From positions 1-10,567 of the forward strand of contig JASHSH010000051.1 of assembly GCA_030040955.1 (NCBI GenBank): a stretch of 10,567 nt of DNA, given 5' to 3'. Numbering within the stretch: the first letter of the stretch is position 1; each line of letters opens with the position of its first letter. The position numbers were made by a program, and so were the translations under genes. This DNA comes from Rhodospirillales bacterium (lineage in GTDB: Bacteria; Pseudomonadota; Alphaproteobacteria; Rhodospirillales; Magnetospirillaceae). The notes below the pieces were generated by a model. It was not told where the DNA came from. It worked only from the letters and a program-made list of their open reading frames with translations, and ran no database searches. Below, one piece after another: positions 1 to 7,615 of the stretch.

Positions 1-82
1 CCTCGGGATAGGCGCGCGCGGCCGCCTCGCGCAACTCGTCGAGCAGGGCGCGCGCGATCCGCAGCCGCGGTGGTGCGTTCAT
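1..82 (-). CDS. Probable M67-family (JAMM/Mov34-MPN) metallopeptidase, N-terminal fragment
   Basis: Only the first 27 codons are inside the window; the gene continues beyond the left edge. The visible peptide begins MNAPPRLRIARALLDELREA and continues to a Tyr-Pro-Glu triplet at residues 25-27. An N-terminal strand and helix ending in YPxE is how small bacterial M67/JAMM metallopeptidases typically begin, just before their CCGLL-type segment. The zinc-binding His and Asp residues would lie outside the window, so the catalytic site cannot be checked. The ATG overlaps the TGA of the upstream membrane-protein gene as ATGA, which suggests translational coupling. In my recollection a gene of this family lies near rluD in sphingomonads. 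The family call rests on a short peptide plus context and could be wrong. Confidence 0.6.
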   Translation of the reverse strand, partial: MNAPPRLRIARALLDELREAAARAYPE

Positions 83-396
83 GGACCGGCGGGAGGAATC
101 GCGATCGCGCCGGTCTGCTTTCCGCTGGCCGGGTCGATCACCAGGATGCGCTCGCCCACGGGACCCGAGAAGCGCAGCAGCAGCCGGTCGCCCGCGGTCG
201 CCATCTGCTCGAAGCGCATTCCGGCGGGCGCAGTGACCTCGACCTGTCCGAACGGGGGCGCGGGTCTGGCCGTCCCCGCGGCGGAAGCGGCGCTGGCTCC
301 GGCGCCCAGCCGCTGGACCAGCATCCAGCCCAGCGCCCCGATGCCGAGCACGATGGCGATCCCCATCGCGATCACGATCGTCTTGAGCAGCCGCAT
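79..396 (-). CDS. Small membrane-anchored protein, DUF6476-like
   Basis: A 105-residue protein. Residues 1-4 are a short basic start (MRLLK). Residues about 6-28 form one hydrophobic segment (TIVIAMGIAIVLGIGALGWM), followed by a small-residue linker rich in Ala and Gly (about 32-48) and a compact C-terminal region (about 50-105) with beta-like segments such as RLLLRFSG and ILVID. This fits an N-in bitopic protein with a small periplasmic domain, or an uncleaved signal anchor. The opening and the size resemble alphaproteobacterial DUF6476 proteins encoded beside rluD and rpoH; I recall this from memory and have not checked it. An AAGG lies directly against the ATG, too close for an ideal ribosome site, but the alternative Met11 would remove half of the membrane segment. 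The stop overlaps the next gene (ATGA). Function unknown. Confidence 0.72.
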   Translation of the reverse strand: MRLLKTIVIAMGIAIVLGIGALGWMLVQRLGAGASAASAAGTARPAPPFGQVEVTAPAGMRFEQMATAGDRLLLRFSGPVGERILVIDPASGKQTGAIAIPPAGP

Positions 397-417
397 CCTT
401 TGCGCCAGCCTGGGCCG

Positions 418-1398
418 ATGTCCGACAGCGCCCTTTCGCGCCCGGCGAGCGCCCTACATACGCTCTCGGTGGCGGCGCCACAAGCGGGCCAGCGGCTCGA
501 CAAATGGCTCGCCGGCGTCGTTCCCGAACTGTCGCGCGCGCGGCTCCAGTCGTTGATCGCGGCCGGCCAGGTGCGGCTGGAAGGGGTGGTCGCGGTCGAT
601 GCGAGCCGGCCTGTGCGCGCCGGCGAACGGTACCAGCTGGAGATTCCGCCGCCCATTCCGGCGCGGCCCGCGCCCGAAGCGATTCCTCTCGCCGTCGTGC
701 ATGAGGACGATCAGCTGATCGTGGTCGACAAGCCCGCCGGCATGGTGGTCCATCCGGCGCCAGGCAACGCGACTTCCACGCTGGTCAGCGCGCTGCTGCA
801 TCACTGCGGGGATTCGTTGTCCGGCATCGGCGGCGAGCGCCGTCCGGGCATCGTGCACCGGCTCGACAAGGATACCAGCGGGCTGATCGTCGCCGCCAAG
901 ACCGACGCCGCGCATCGGTCTCTCGCCGCCCAGTTCGCCGCGCATACGGTCGCGCGCGCATACACAGCGCTCTCCTGGGGCGTGCCGGCTCCGGCCGCCG
1001 GCGAAATCGGCGGCCGAATCGGGCGCAGCCGGCGCGACCGCAAGAAGATGGCCGTCGTCGCGCGCGGCGGAAAGGAGGCACTGACGCGCTACCGCGTGCT
1101 GCGAAGCTGGGGCGGCGAGGCGGCGCTGCTCGAATGCCGTCTCGCTACCGGCCGCACCCATCAGATCCGGGTCCATCTGGCCTCGATCGGCCATCCCCTC
1201 GTCGGCGATCCGGTCTATGGCAGGCGCCGCAAGTCGGCGCGCGACCGGATCGAGACCCTCCTTGCCGCCTTCCCCCGCCAGGCTTTGCATGCCGGTTTAC
1301 TCGGATTTGAGCACCCGAGCACCGGGGAAACCCTGCTATTCCGGAGCGACATACCTAATGATTTCAGTAGCCTAATTTCCTCGATAAACGAATTGTAA
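418..1398 (+). CDS. rluD: 23S rRNA pseudouridine synthase, RluD type
   Basis: Isomerises uridines in helix 69 of 23S rRNA to pseudouridine (positions 1911, 1915 and 1917 in E. coli), which supports late 50S assembly. The 326-residue length equals that of E. coli RluD. An S4-like RNA-binding domain occupies about residues 17-78 (QRLDKWLA...SRARLQSLI). The catalytic domain follows, with the motif HRLDKDTSGL at 147-156, whose Asp150 is the expected nucleophile, and GRTHQIRVHL at 245-254. The reading frame is open upstream to position 70, but the ATG at 418 gives the normal family N-terminus, and the upstream part would translate across the divergent gene in a low-complexity frame. The start codon lies only 21 bp from the start codon of the divergent membrane-protein gene. 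No strong ribosome-binding site is visible. The last roughly 50 bp are more AT-rich than the rest of the gene and run into the rpoH promoter region. RluC/RluA-type paralogues are possible, but motifs, length and the rpoH neighbour favour RluD. Confidence 0.93.
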   Translation: MSDSALSRPASALHTLSVAAPQAGQRLDKWLAGVVPELSRARLQSLIAAGQVRLEGVVAVDASRPVRAGERYQLEIPPPIPARPAPEAIPLAVVHEDDQLIVVDKPAGMVVHPAPGNATSTLVSALLHHCGDSLSGIGGERRPGIVHRLDKDTSGLIVAAKTDAAHRSLAAQFAAHTVARAYTALSWGVPAPAAGEIGGRIGRSRRDRKKMAVVARGGKEALTRYRVLRSWGGEAALLECRLATGRTHQIRVHLASIGHPLVGDPVYGRRRKSARDRIETLLAAFPRQALHAGLLGFEHPSTGETLLFRSDIPNDFSSLISSINEL

Positions 1399-1439
1399 CC
1401 GATCCTATACTTGAGTGTAATAGTATGGTATTGTAACCT
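1393..1439 (+). promoter_or_regulatory. Candidate rpoH promoter region with a 9-bp direct repeat
   Basis: An AT-rich stretch in otherwise very GC-rich DNA, beginning over the rluD stop codon. Two sigma70-like arrangements are visible: TTGTAA (1393-1398), 17 bp, TGTAAT (1416-1421); and TTGAGT (1411-1416), 17 bp, TAACCT (1434-1439). The sequence ATTGTAACC occurs twice, at 1392-1400 and 1430-1438, 38 bp apart. CCTATAC at 1404-1410 resembles a heat-shock sigma -10 element, but I found no convincing partner -35. This is the natural place for rpoH transcription to start. The exact elements are inference from sequence alone. Confidence 0.5.
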
Positions 1440-1464
1440 CGGTCTTGCGTTCGGGGAAACTCCC

Positions 1465-1496
1465 GGGCGCCGGCCGACCTGGCGGCCGGGTCGCCC
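1465..1496 (+). promoter_or_regulatory. Leader stem-loop just upstream of the rpoH ribosome-binding site
   Basis: GGGCG plus CCGGCC (1465-1475) pairs with GGCCGG (1484-1489) and CGCCC (1492-1496). This gives an 11-bp, almost all G-C stem with an 8-nt loop and a 2-nt bulge (GT, 1490-1491). It ends six or seven bases before the AGGAGG of rpoH. No T-tract follows, so it is not a classical intrinsic terminator for rluD. It could stabilise the rpoH message, affect ribosome loading or act in attenuation; which of these is unknown. Confidence 0.5.
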
Positions 1497-1502
1497 AAGT
1501 CG

Positions 1503-1508
1503 AGGAGG
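1503..1508 (+). promoter_or_regulatory. Ribosome-binding site that selects the GTG start of rpoH
   Basis: AGGAGG is a perfect Shine-Dalgarno core. It leaves 6 nt before the GTG at 1515 but 15 nt before the in-frame ATG at 1524. Spacing therefore favours the GTG as initiation codon. Confidence 0.75.
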
Positions 1509-1514
1509 ACGGCA

Positions 1515-2393
1515 GTGACGGCAATGCCGAATAGGTCCGGCCCGGCGCCGGACAGCAGCCTGTCCCGCTATTTGCAGGATATCCGCCGCTACCCGATGCT
1601 GACGGCCGAGGAGGAATACGACCTTGCCAAGCGCTACGCGGACAGCGGCGACATGGCCGCCGCGCACCGGCTGGTCACCAGCCATCTGCGCCTGGTGGCG
1701 AAGATCGCCATGGGCTATCGCGGCTACGGGCTGCCGGTCGCCGATCTGATCAGCGAAGGCAATGTCGGAATGATGCAGGCGGTGCGCCGCTTCGATCCCG
1801 AGCGCGGCTTCCGCCTGGCCACCTACGCGATGTGGTGGATTCGCGCCGCGATCCAGGAATACATCCTGCACAGCTGGTCGCTGGTGAAGATGGGCACCAC
1901 CGCCGCGCAGAAGAAGCTGTTTTTCAACCTGCGCAAGCTGAAGGGGCAGCTTCAGGCGATCGAGGACGGCGACCTGCCGCCGGAACTGGTCACCCGGATC
2001 GCGAACGATCTCGACGTGGCCGAGGAGGAGGTGGTGAACATGAACCGCCGCCTCGCCAGTCCGGACCACAGCCTGAACGCGCCCGTCCGCATCGACGGCG
2101 AGGACGAGTGGCAGGATTGGCTGGTCGACGAGACCGCCGACCAGGAACGCGATCTGGGCGAGCGGGAAGAGTCCTCGGCGCGGCGGCACCTTCTGGCCGA
2201 CGCGCTCACCGGTCTGAACGCGCGCGAGCGGCGCATCCTCACCGAGCGGCGCCTGCGCGACAGCCCGATGACGCTCGAGGATCTCAGCCAGCAATACGGC
2301 ATCAGCCGCGAACGCGTGCGCCAGATCGAGGTGCGCGCCTTCGAGAAGTTGCAGAAGTCGGTACGCCACGCGCTGGCGGAGCGGCGGCTGTAA
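1515..2393 (+). CDS. rpoH: RNA polymerase heat-shock sigma factor RpoH (sigma-32)
   Basis: A 292-residue sigma70-family protein that directs core RNA polymerase to heat-shock promoters (chaperones, proteases). Region 1.2 is at about 14-40 (SLSRYLQDIRRYPMLTAEEE). Region 2 is at about 50-120, including the core-binding and -10 recognition helices (LRLVAKIAMGYRGYGLPVAD; FRLATYAMWWIRAAIQEYIL). The RpoH box, QKKLFFNLRKLKG at 132-144, distinguishes this family from RpoD. Region 4 with its helix-turn-helix ends the protein (TLEDLSQQYGISRERVRQIE, about 254-273). The length is normal for alphaproteobacterial RpoH (about 290-300). The GTG start at 1515 is chosen because of AGGAGG at 1503-1508. Upstream lie an AT-rich promoter region and a GC-rich leader hairpin, so both transcriptional and post-transcriptional control are plausible. 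It converges on the membrane-protein gene, with only 10 bp between the stop codons. Alphaproteobacteria often carry two rpoH paralogues; which one this is cannot be told here. Confidence 0.97.
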   Translation: MTAMPNRSGPAPDSSLSRYLQDIRRYPMLTAEEEYDLAKRYADSGDMAAAHRLVTSHLRLVAKIAMGYRGYGLPVADLISEGNVGMMQAVRRFDPERGFRLATYAMWWIRAAIQEYILHSWSLVKMGTTAAQKKLFFNLRKLKGQLQAIEDGDLPPELVTRIANDLDVAEEEVVNMNRRLASPDHSLNAPVRIDGEDEWQDWLVDETADQERDLGEREESSARRHLLADALTGLNARERRILTERRLRDSPMTLEDLSQQYGISRERVRQIEVRAFEKLQKSVRHALAERRL

Positions 2394-2403
2394 GAGACGA
2401 AGC

Positions 2404-3051
2404 CTACCCCGCCTTCGCTGGCTTGGCCCCGGCGCCCGCCGGGGCCGGCGCGGGAGCGGGCGGCGCCGCGCCGTCGGGCGTCTCGTCCTTGTCCTTGACC
2501 GGCTCGCGCGAAATCACGCCGTCGCCCCACTGCTCGACCAGCTTCTTCTGGTTCGCCACCAGCACGACCAGGCGGCGCGCCGACTGCACCGACATGAACG
2601 CGTTCACCACCGGCGGCATCGCCAGATAGATGCCCCAGCCCAGCCCGGCGCCGGCATAGGCGACCAGCACCGGCGTGATGCCGAGCAGCAGCGAGAACGC
2701 GTACTGCATCGTGTGGTGGCCGAACCATAGCGCGAACAGCCAATGCGCCAAGCCGGCGAAGTTGAGCCCGCCCACGCTGATCCACGCGTTGCGGCCGATG
2801 CTCTTCGGCGCCAGCGCCGCGGCAATCGTGGGCAGCATGCCGAAGAACAGGAAGATCACCGTCGGCAGCGAGAACGGAATCAGCGCGATGACGACCAGCA
2901 GCAGCAGGAGCTTGTTGGTCGGGCTCAGCAGCGCCCCTCCCGCGAACAGCCCCTCCGTCTGCTCGGCCGCCGCCGCGCCCCGTCCTCCCTTGGCCCCCCG
3001 CGGGCGGCCCTTGCCCGGGGCCGCCGCCTTCTTGGCGGGCGCCTTGCCCAT
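2404..3051 (-). CDS. Multi-pass membrane protein with basic N-terminal tail, coupled to the pseudokinase gene
   Basis: A 215-residue protein I cannot name. Residues 1-26 are low complexity and strongly basic (eight Lys/Arg, pattern AKKAAAPGKGRPRGAKGGRG). Hydrophobic segments follow at about 47-81 (one long or two short helices broken by prolines: NKLLLLLVVIALIPF, TVIFLFFGMLP), 91-110 (ISVGGLNFAGLAHWLFALWF) and 118-146 (FSLLLGITPVLVAYAGAGLG). A conserved-looking WGIYLAMPPVVNAF lies at the membrane edge (139-152). A polar segment (RRLVVLVANQKKLVEQWGDGV, about 159-179) and an Ala/Pro-rich tail (about 192-215) end the protein. With three helices the positive N-terminus would be cytoplasmic. The ATG at 3051 shares a base with the TGA of the upstream pseudokinase gene (TGATG), so translation is probably coupled and the two proteins may form a membrane complex. 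An open frame continues upstream, but that part is a shadow of the kinase gene. The gene has no recognisable enzymatic motif. Confidence 0.85.
   Translation of the reverse strand: MGKAPAKKAAAPGKGRPRGAKGGRGAAAAEQTEGLFAGGALLSPTNKLLLLLVVIALIPFSLPTVIFLFFGMLPTIAAALAPKSIGRNAWISVGGLNFAGLAHWLFALWFGHHTMQYAFSLLLGITPVLVAYAGAGLGWGIYLAMPPVVNAFMSVQSARRLVVLVANQKKLVEQWGDGVISREPVKDKDETPDGAAPPAPAPAPAGAGAKPAKAG
2425..2446. terminator. Inverted repeat near the convergent gene ends
   Basis: GGCCCCGG (2425-2432) and CCGGGGCC (2439-2446) form a perfect 8-bp stem with a 6-nt loop, 31 bp past the rpoH stop codon. It lies inside the 3' end of the convergent membrane-protein gene, in the part encoding the Ala/Pro/Gly tail. 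There is no T-tract on the rpoH-sense side. It could help end rpoH transcription, but codon repetition may explain it. Confidence 0.3.
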
Positions 3052-5069
3052 CAGAACAGCCTCGCGATCGCCAGTCCGAGCGTGGCCAGGAGAGAGGCCG
3101 TCACCGAGACCAGGGCCGCGATCTGCTGCGCCGTCTTGGCCGCCTCCTCGCCGCGCGAATCGCGTCCCGCGTTGATCTCGCGGATCTCGCGCGCCGCCTC
3201 CTTCCACTCATTGCAGGCCTGCTCGAAGCCGCTGCGGTCCTTGTAGCGCTCGTCGGCATTGTCGAGCAGCCGCGCGAGGTCGACCAGATTGCCCTGGCGC
3301 ACGAGCTTGGGCACCTCGCGCTCCAGATCCTTGCGCTTCTGCCGGTTGTGGTAGCTGTTGATGATCGGCTGGACCAGCCCGCCGATCCAGCTGGTCAACC
3401 CATAGAGGCCGGTCTGCCCCTGGCGCCACTGCACCATGGCGAGGAGGTCGAGCATCGCCATGCCGGATTTCTCCAGGCTGGGATCGCCGATCTCGCTCAT
3501 CTGGCGGGCGATGTCGAAATTGGCCCGCGCCGCCAGGAACGCCGCCACGTGGCGGTCGATCGGCCATTTCCCCTCGCCCTTCTTGGCGTAAGCGTTCAGC
3601 GCCGGCAGCAGGTCCTTCAGCTCCACCACATAGTCGTCGATCGTGTAGGGGCTCATGCAGGGAGCGTTCTCGTTGACCTCGTAGAGCACGCGCTCGATGC
3701 CGTTGCCGATGCTGGCGCGCTCGAGGAACGGGCGCTGCGCCTTCAGCTTGGTGTCGAGCGTGGCGCTCTCGGGCGTGTATTCGCGCGTCTCCATCCAGGT
3801 CTTGTGGACCTCGCGCACCAGCATTTCGGCGAGCAGCCGCACGTCGGCGCCCTCCGCCATGGTGAGGGAAAGCAGCGAGCCGATGCCGTCGGGCATCACG
3901 GCCAGCGTCTTGTAGCGCAGGGGCGCCTGCCGATCGAGGATGAGGCAGATCTTGCACAGCAGGATCTCGTCGGCGACACGCTTGTCCGAGGAGGCGTAGC
4001 CCGCGGTGCCGACCGCGGTGGCCACTTCGTTGGCCATGTCCTTGTTGTCGATCGAACGGCGGACCCAGAGCTCGAGCCTGCCGTCCGAGACCTGAGTCAC
4101 CGCCGCGTCCCAGTTGCGCGAGAAGGCGAGCGCGAGTTCGCGCGCGTTGTAGTACTCGCGCTCCAGGAAGGGGAATCCGCGGGCGGCGCGCTTCTCGATC
4201 CGGGTCTGCGTGGTGGGCAGGCGACGGCCCGCGATCCACTGTTCGAGCGATTCGTGGCTCCAGCGCTGCCGCGGCTCGTCGCTGAGCAGGCCGCGCAGCA
4301 GCTCGATCACCTGGATCGGCATGCGGTCGTCGCTGGTCAAAGCGTTGTAGGTCCCGTCCGCCATCTTGGCGCGGATCAGCTGGTCGTCTTCCATGTTGGG
4401 GACCGGATTGCGCCCGAGCAGCATCACCACCAGGGAAACGCCGAAGGCGTAGAGATCGTCGCCGAAGCTGCCGGCGCCGCGCGCCGCCTGGTGCGTCATC
4501 ATCGATTCGATGGTTTCGAACATCGGCGGCTGGTCGAAGCCCGGCGGCGAGGTGGTGCAGTCGCCGAGAACGATGCTGTCATGATCGGGCGTCGCCCAGA
4601 ACAGGTTGGTCGGGCGCACCGCGCGGTGCGTGAGATTGTGCTTCGCCATCTCGCGCAGCGCGCCGACCGCGGGCAGCACGACCTTGCGGATCACTTCGTG
4701 ATCCTCGACCCGCTTGAACGAGGCGCCGAGATCGGCCATCACGCGGCCGCCGGTGGGCCGCTCGTAGATCACCGCCACCACCTTGCGGCGGATCGGCGGC
4801 CAGTCGATCACGCCCCAGTCGACCAGGGTCATCAGCGCCGGATGCTCGATCCCCTTGAGGATGCGCATCGCGTCGGGACGGCAGGGCAGGCCGGGCCGCA
4901 CGAGCAGCGCGAATAGCGGCTTGTCGCCGATCGCGGCGCGGCGATCGTCGGCGTGGAAGGCTTGTCCGGTCGGCGTCGAGAAATCTGCCAGCGGGGCGCC
5001 GGGATAGATGCCGTAGCGATCCCGCAGCATGACGGGCGTGCCCGCGCCCTTCGGTACCTCGTTGGCCAT
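3051..5069 (-). CDS. Predicted pseudokinase with C-terminal membrane anchor
   Basis: A 672-residue protein. Residues about 15-285 have the layout of a protein-kinase fold but with degenerate catalytic motifs. No glycine-rich loop is visible, and the VAIK-type Lys is absent (FALLVRPG, 53-60). The HRDxKxxN loop is HRAVRPTN (148-155), so the catalytic Asp is Ala and the Lys is Arg. The DFG position reads GDC (169-171), keeping one Asp. Later kinase landmarks survive: DDLYAFGV (204-211) and DEPRQRW (264-270), followed by an AGRRLP linker (280-285). Residues about 285-640 are a mostly helical region I do not recognise, including APLRYKTLAVMPDGIGSLLS and a basic stretch (NRQKRKDLEREVPKL). Residues about 650-669 are hydrophobic (LVSVTASLLATLGLAIARLF at the extreme end), consistent with a tail anchor with the kinase-like part in the cytoplasm. 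The start at 5069 has GAGGG with 6-nt spacing. The stop overlaps the next gene as TGATG. It lies 60 bp after purA and may share its transcript. A non-catalytic scaffold or sensor seems most likely; weak ATP binding or unusual catalysis cannot be excluded. No substrate is known. Confidence 0.85.
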   Translation of the reverse strand: MANEVPKGAGTPVMLRDRYGIYPGAPLADFSTPTGQAFHADDRRAAIGDKPLFALLVRPGLPCRPDAMRILKGIEHPALMTLVDWGVIDWPPIRRKVVAVIYERPTGGRVMADLGASFKRVEDHEVIRKVVLPAVGALREMAKHNLTHRAVRPTNLFWATPDHDSIVLGDCTTSPPGFDQPPMFETIESMMTHQAARGAGSFGDDLYAFGVSLVVMLLGRNPVPNMEDDQLIRAKMADGTYNALTSDDRMPIQVIELLRGLLSDEPRQRWSHESLEQWIAGRRLPTTQTRIEKRAARGFPFLEREYYNARELALAFSRNWDAAVTQVSDGRLELWVRRSIDNKDMANEVATAVGTAGYASSDKRVADEILLCKICLILDRQAPLRYKTLAVMPDGIGSLLSLTMAEGADVRLLAEMLVREVHKTWMETREYTPESATLDTKLKAQRPFLERASIGNGIERVLYEVNENAPCMSPYTIDDYVVELKDLLPALNAYAKKGEGKWPIDRHVAAFLAARANFDIARQMSEIGDPSLEKSGMAMLDLLAMVQWRQGQTGLYGLTSWIGGLVQPIINSYHNRQKRKDLEREVPKLVRQGNLVDLARLLDNADERYKDRSGFEQACNEWKEAAREIREINAGRDSRGEEAAKTAQQIAALVSVTASLLATLGLAIARLF

Positions 5070-5080
5070 CCCGTGCCCTC

Positions 5081-5098
5081 GATCCCCCCGGCGGGATC
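5081..5098 (-). promoter_or_regulatory. Short inverted repeat between purA and the pseudokinase gene
   Basis: GATCCC and GGGATC (6 bp each, 6-nt loop) sit in the 60-bp gap. In the transcript the 3' arm ends at 5081, directly beside the GAGGG (5080-5076) used by the pseudokinase gene. It has no U-tract and is short for a terminator. It might partly attenuate read-through from purA or influence initiation; it could also be chance in GC-rich DNA. I saw no convincing promoter in this gap. Confidence 0.3.
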
Positions 5099-5129
5099 GC
5101 GCAGAATGTAGCCGCGCCCGCCGCCCGAC

Positions 5130-6419
<1,290 letters not shown>

Positions 6420-6425
6420 CGCGCC

Positions 6426-7589
6426 CTACTCCGCCGGAATGGGCTTGCCGCCCGCCAGCGCGAAGCCGCAGCCGAGTCGTTTGGCCTCGGCGCGCGCGTC
6501 CGCCACCGGGGCAAGGCCCGCGACGGTCACCCAGCCATCGGCGCGCAGCCGCGCGCCCGCCTCGCGGGCGGAGCCGTACGGGAGATAGATGCGCTTGGTG
6601 CCCGCCGGGATCGGCATCGCTTCAAGTATCGTGTCGGTGAACAGGGTCGCGCCGGTGGCCGGTTCGCCCGCCGCGCCATTCCCGCCCGCGATGTAGCGTC
6701 CGCCCCGTCCGAGCTCCAGCGCCGGATGCTTCGAGAAGATCGTGAACGAGACACCGGTGTGATAGGCGAGCCCACGATGCTCGACCGGATCGACCGTCAG
6801 GGCCAGTTCGGGCAAGGCAGCGCGGACCAGGGTCACGACCTCGCGCAGTCGCGTGATTTCCGGCGCGATGCCTGCCGGCAGAGCGAGCTTGGCGATCTTG
6901 GCGAGCGCGTCCTCGGCGGGACCGGCGGCGGCGATCAGCGTGACCAGCAGATCGGCGGCGCTGGAAACCCCGGCCGCCGCCGCGGCCGACCGGACCGCCG
7001 CCACGTCCTTGCGGTTCAGCGCCTCGCTCAGCGCTTCCGGGACCGATCCCGAAGGCGGCAAACGGCAGGCCAGCGGCACCAGGGCGGGCAGCGAAAGGTC
7101 TACGCTGACGCCCTTCATGCCCTGCGCCATCAGCGCGCCGGCGGGAAGAACGATCGCCTCGGCATCGGCTTCGGCATTGTCGACGCCGATCAGCTCGATG
7201 CCGGTCTGGCCGAATTGCCGGTCGGGGCGGAGTTGAGTCCCGCGCACGCGCAGCACCTGCCCCGCGTAGGAGAGCCGCAACGGGCGCGGGGCACGCGCCA
7301 GCCGGGTCTCGGCGATGCGCGCCACTTGCAGCGTCATGTCGGCGCGCACGGCGAGCATGCGCTGCGACACCGGATCCATCAGGCGGAAGCTGTGTGGTGC
7401 CATCGCCGCGCCGCCGCCGGCGAGCAGACTGTCCTCGAACTCGATCATCGGCGGCTTGACCCGCTCGTAACCGTGGGCGGCGAAATGCTTGGCCAGCCGT
7501 CCGACCACCTTCGCCTCCAGCTCGGCGGCGGGCGGCAGGATGTCGCGCAGCCCAGCCGGAAGCAGGGCCCGATTTGCGCTCTCGTTCAT
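6426..7589 (-). CDS. hisZ: ATP phosphoribosyltransferase regulatory subunit
   Basis: HisZ is a catalytically inactive relative of histidyl-tRNA synthetase that pairs with the short form of HisG and activates it in the first step of histidine synthesis. This 387-residue protein opens with LLPAGLRDILPP (9-20), typical of HisS/HisZ. It has a class II motif-2-like segment, LAVRADMTLQVARI (79-92), a histidine-site-like HRGLAYHTG (271-279) and a motif-3-like ELGRGGRY (292-299). It ends with only a short C-terminal domain, shorter than the anticodon-binding region of true histidyl-tRNA synthetases. That length, together with the weak similarity, argues for HisZ over HisS. hisG is not in the window, so the partner must be encoded elsewhere. 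The gene is 6 bp upstream of purA and 112 bp downstream of serA. AAGGG at 7609-7605 is 15 nt from the ATG, so the ribosome site is poor and the start is slightly uncertain. Confidence 0.92.
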   Translation of the reverse strand: MNESANRALLPAGLRDILPPAAELEAKVVGRLAKHFAAHGYERVKPPMIEFEDSLLAGGGAAMAPHSFRLMDPVSQRMLAVRADMTLQVARIAETRLARAPRPLRLSYAGQVLRVRGTQLRPDRQFGQTGIELIGVDNAEADAEAIVLPAGALMAQGMKGVSVDLSLPALVPLACRLPPSGSVPEALSEALNRKDVAAVRSAAAAAGVSSAADLLVTLIAAAGPAEDALAKIAKLALPAGIAPEITRLREVVTLVRAALPELALTVDPVEHRGLAYHTGVSFTIFSKHPALELGRGGRYIAGGNGAAGEPATGATLFTDTILEAMPIPAGTKRIYLPYGSAREAGARLRADGWVTVAGLAPVADARAEAKRLGCGFALAGGKPIPAE

Positions 7590-7615
7590 GGCCGATCGTT
7601 TCGTCCCTTGGCCGC

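Noticed and set aside
70..417. N-terminal extension of rluD to an upstream ATG at 70.
   Set aside because: It would add 116 residues of low-complexity sequence antisense to the small membrane-protein gene; the ATG at 418 gives the normal 326-residue RluD.
1215..2369. A 384-codon minus-strand frame opposite rpoH.
   Set aside because: rpoH on the plus strand is complete, with every sigma region and a perfect ribosome site; the antisense translation has no recognisable domain.
3348..4916. A 522-codon open frame on the plus strand opposite the pseudokinase gene.
   Set aside because: Low-complexity composition and no motifs. The opposite strand has a ribosome site, kinase landmarks and a coupled partner.
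3051..5069. Annotation as an active serine/threonine protein kinase.
   Set aside because: The VAIK lysine, the HRD aspartate and a glycine-rich loop are not visible, so catalysis by the standard mechanism is unlikely.
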